Assembly: GCA_963693085.1 (NCBI GenBank)
Contig: OY856410.1
Span: 559,663,906 to 559,727,905, forward strand
Direction of reading: 5' to 3'
DNA length: 64,000 bases
DNA from: Alisma plantago-aquatica
Taxonomy: Eukaryota > Streptophyta > Magnoliopsida > Alismatales > Alismataceae
In this document: positions 61,847 through 64,000 of the stretch, in pieces
Layout: each line of letters opens with the position of its first letter
How positions within the stretch are numbered: position 1 is the first letter of the stretch
Notes under the pieces: model-generated
What the model saw: the letters and a program-made list of their open reading frames with translations, nothing else
Database searches by the model: none
Told to the model about the DNA's origin: nothing
Position numbers and translations under genes: made by a program

Positions 61847-64000
61847 TGTTGGGTTTTAGGGGAGACGGAGAAGGCAGCGGAAACAAAATTTTCTCCCCCA
61901 ACCCATACCGAGGAAACGCGTCAACGTCTATATAATAGGAAAGGATGGTTTGTGGAATCATACCTTGTCCCGAGGCTTGCTCGGCGACAATACCTCGCAC
62001 AATGTGCGGTCTTCAACTTCGGACTTCGACGGTGTCTGTGCAGCTCCTGGTCGCACCGGGACTGACAACTCCTACTCAAACCGGACTGTCGGATGACAGT
62101 TGTCCTCCTAAGCGGCAGTGTCCTCCCGCCTCTGTAGTAGTCCACACGGACCACCTGGAACTCCACTCTCCCTGTCCCACAAGGAAGTGGAAGGAGTCAC
62201 ACCCTCCTGTTGACGTACTAGTCGCCAACACGCTCTCCTGCCTCCTGTTGCAACTGTAGTTGTCCTTCCCTTGCTGCACCTCCCTTTTGCGGGAAGCACT
62301 TGCTCGGGCTCTCTCACGGTTACCAAAACCAGAGAGAACGACAACTTGCAGAGCAACTGGTTGCACTGAGATGTACTTTGAGAAGCCCCCAATACCCCTA
62401 TATATATAGGAGAGTCATGGGGCAGGGTTCTCCATCCTGGGCAATGCGGGACTAAAGCAGGAGTAGAAGGGTTCGAGAATTTTCCACAAAAAGCAACCGG
62501 TTCGCAACTTGAAATGATCGGTTCACAACTGAACCGATCGGTTCGGCCATTGAGCCGATCGATTGGACCTGAGCCGATCGTTTGGGGCACTCCAACCGAT
62601 CGGTTGGTGCCCTGAACCGATCGGTTCATGGTCCTAATCCGGCTCAAAAAGACTTTCCTTGTTTCTTTCCCAATTGGTATCGAATACCAATGTTATTCCC
62701 AATCGAATTGGGCAATTTGAAACCAAAGGAAAATCCTTGCCGACATGACTTCCCCAACTGGTCCGTTGCACCAGTTGAGTCGATCGGTTCAACCCTTGAA
62801 CCGGTCGTTTCAACCTGGGCATGAGCCGATCGGCCTGGACACTCCAGCCGACCGGTTCAGCAACCTCAGCCGACCGGTTCATCACATGAGCCGATCGGTT
62901 GGGAGCACAGGTTGGGCAAAATCAGTCAAATGCGATTTCAATCAATCCGATATTCCAATCGATGCGTCCAACACCTTGAACCATACGATATTGAGATATC
63001 GACTGATTGAGTGTTTAATTGAACTACTAAACTCCTTTAGTAATCAATCTAAACATTGATTTGTGGACAAAACTCCTTTTCCAGGTTAAATCCTATGTGT
63101 GTGACCCTGCAGGTCCATTTCACGTTGGCAGTGAAAGTCCATAACACTTATGACTTCACAAGCAAAGAGCGGTGCCTAGTCACACATCAGTGCTACCCAA
63201 GTGAAAGTAGAAAGTTTGAGAACAACTTTCATCCTACAATCCGTGAATGGTGTTACAGCGAATGTATAATTCCTTTGTCACTGATATCCCGAATGAACTC
63301 GAGGCATGGAATAGTCATCCTGTCAACGTTCATTCACTTCCTTGATCTCAGAGTAGACTGGAAGAGATATGTATGACATCAATATCATATACTGATTCAC
63401 ACATGCGTGCACGCCTTTCTCAATCCTACTCATCAAGTGGCCATGGATATCAAACTCCCTCAGGAGGGACAAATCCCATATCTATCACTCGCCCCTCAAA
63501 AGCCCCATGTGTCAAAGCCACCCAATCATAACCTTTATAACAACCCATGTTTCAGGATTGCGTTTGATGATGTCAAAGTGTGCCCAACGACATGTGTTGA
63601 GTGCAGTGATTTCAAGTCTAAGAATCACACTCACCACCATCACTGTGAGTACTGACTGTGACTACCATCTCATGGTTCCATGTGTCAAACTCACGGTGGG
63701 TATGTCCGGTACACTTGTTCTCTAACAAGTACCTATGTGTTTGGTTTGATATCTCTATATCATGACTAATGAGATTCTGTCATCAACCAACACCACAATC
63801 TAGTCTTGTGTGTCATTGCTGTCTATCTACCTTCCACAATGACATCCGACTAGGGACATAACAAGAATGTACAAACTCTTAGTATCCGTATGATCTCATC
63901 GTTCAGGTCATGAACCTGAAGGCATACGTCATCGAGTACTGTCATTCTCTAGACATTCAATCTGTTCTATTACTATCTCATATGACTGAACTAGAGAGAA
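61847..64000 (-). repeat. LTR of element D, right copy (5' LTR), cut by window end
   Basis: Starts TGTTGGGTTTT after the primer site and follows the left copy to the end of the window, about 90 bp short of full length. The TATA candidate is at 62397-62410 and the palindrome cluster at 62480-62910. As 5' LTR of a minus-strand element it would hold the active promoter. Confidence 0.88.

Larger units (their letters stand above)
54927..64000 (-). mobile_element. Element D: Ty1/copia retrotransposon, partly outside window
   Basis: LTRs at 54927-57170 (complete) and 61847 to beyond 64000, a primer site and a minus-strand gag with decayed pol. The LTR start TGTTGGTATGTATGCCC, preceded by AAGTGGGAGTC, and the Gag type fit the Tork/Angela group of copia elements. 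It is nested in the right LTR of element C. The target duplication would be AGTCT on the left; the right partner is not in the window. Confidence 0.88.

Overview
The window is a repeat-dense stretch of a flowering-plant nuclear genome. Signs of this are LTR retrotransposons with initiator-tRNA-Met primer sites, a plant LINE, a hAT-type MITE and one plant BAHD acyltransferase gene. The gene is GC-rich in an AT-rich background, which would suit a monocot or a magnoliid, but I cannot name the species. There are no bacterial features, operons, tRNA or rRNA genes. By eye only one protein gene looks alive: the BAHD acyltransferase at 42273-43667.

Layout. (1) 1-9.8 kb: old mixed debris. It holds two partial copies of a copia-type LTR (family E, 1-733 and 7481-8095), a Ty3/gypsy LTR end with a decayed integrase tail (family F, 734-3640), a broken LINE on the + strand (3641-7480), and a decayed gag plus leader of a Tat/Athila-like Ty3 element on the - strand (8096-10007). 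(2) 10.0-37.5 kb: a nested complex of two related giant-LTR elements, both on the - strand. Family A has LTRs of 5.68 kb around a 1.7-kb non-coding core and sits in the Tat/Athila leader. It is followed by a second copy of the leader and a third A-type LTR. Family B has LTRs of about 4.9 kb and a 2.9-kb core with only gag. B is inserted in the third A LTR and is flanked by a perfect 5-bp target duplication (GATAC). The A LTR ends at 37471 in a scrambled junction of copied patches. (3) 37.6-44.8 kb: a gene island with a foldback element with purine/pyrimidine-rich arms, an (AG)28 microsatellite, a 521-bp hAT MITE with 8-bp target duplication just upstream of the BAHD gene, the gene, a SINE-like sequence and an unassigned open frame. 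(4) 44.8-48.0 kb: a tandem satellite of about 63-bp monomers in a nine-monomer higher-order repeat of about 566 bp. (5) 48.05-64 kb: family C, a non-coding element with 3.16-kb LTRs, inserted in the satellite. Its second LTR is interrupted by family D, a copia element with 2.24-kb LTRs, an intact gag frame and a decayed pol. The right LTR of D runs off the window.

How it fits together. Every LTR element whose direction I could read is on the - strand. Several are non-autonomous: A and C have no coding capacity, B has gag only, and D has gag plus dead pol. A and B share an identical 50-bp block beside the primer site, and A, B and C share a conserved motif around CTGGCCAG. This suggests mobilisation in trans by a relative. 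The most striking signal is that LTRs of at least five different families carry clusters or examples of short perfect palindromes with 6-10-bp arms, most built on a CGGT/ACCG core, and a sixth carries palindromes of the same architecture with another core.
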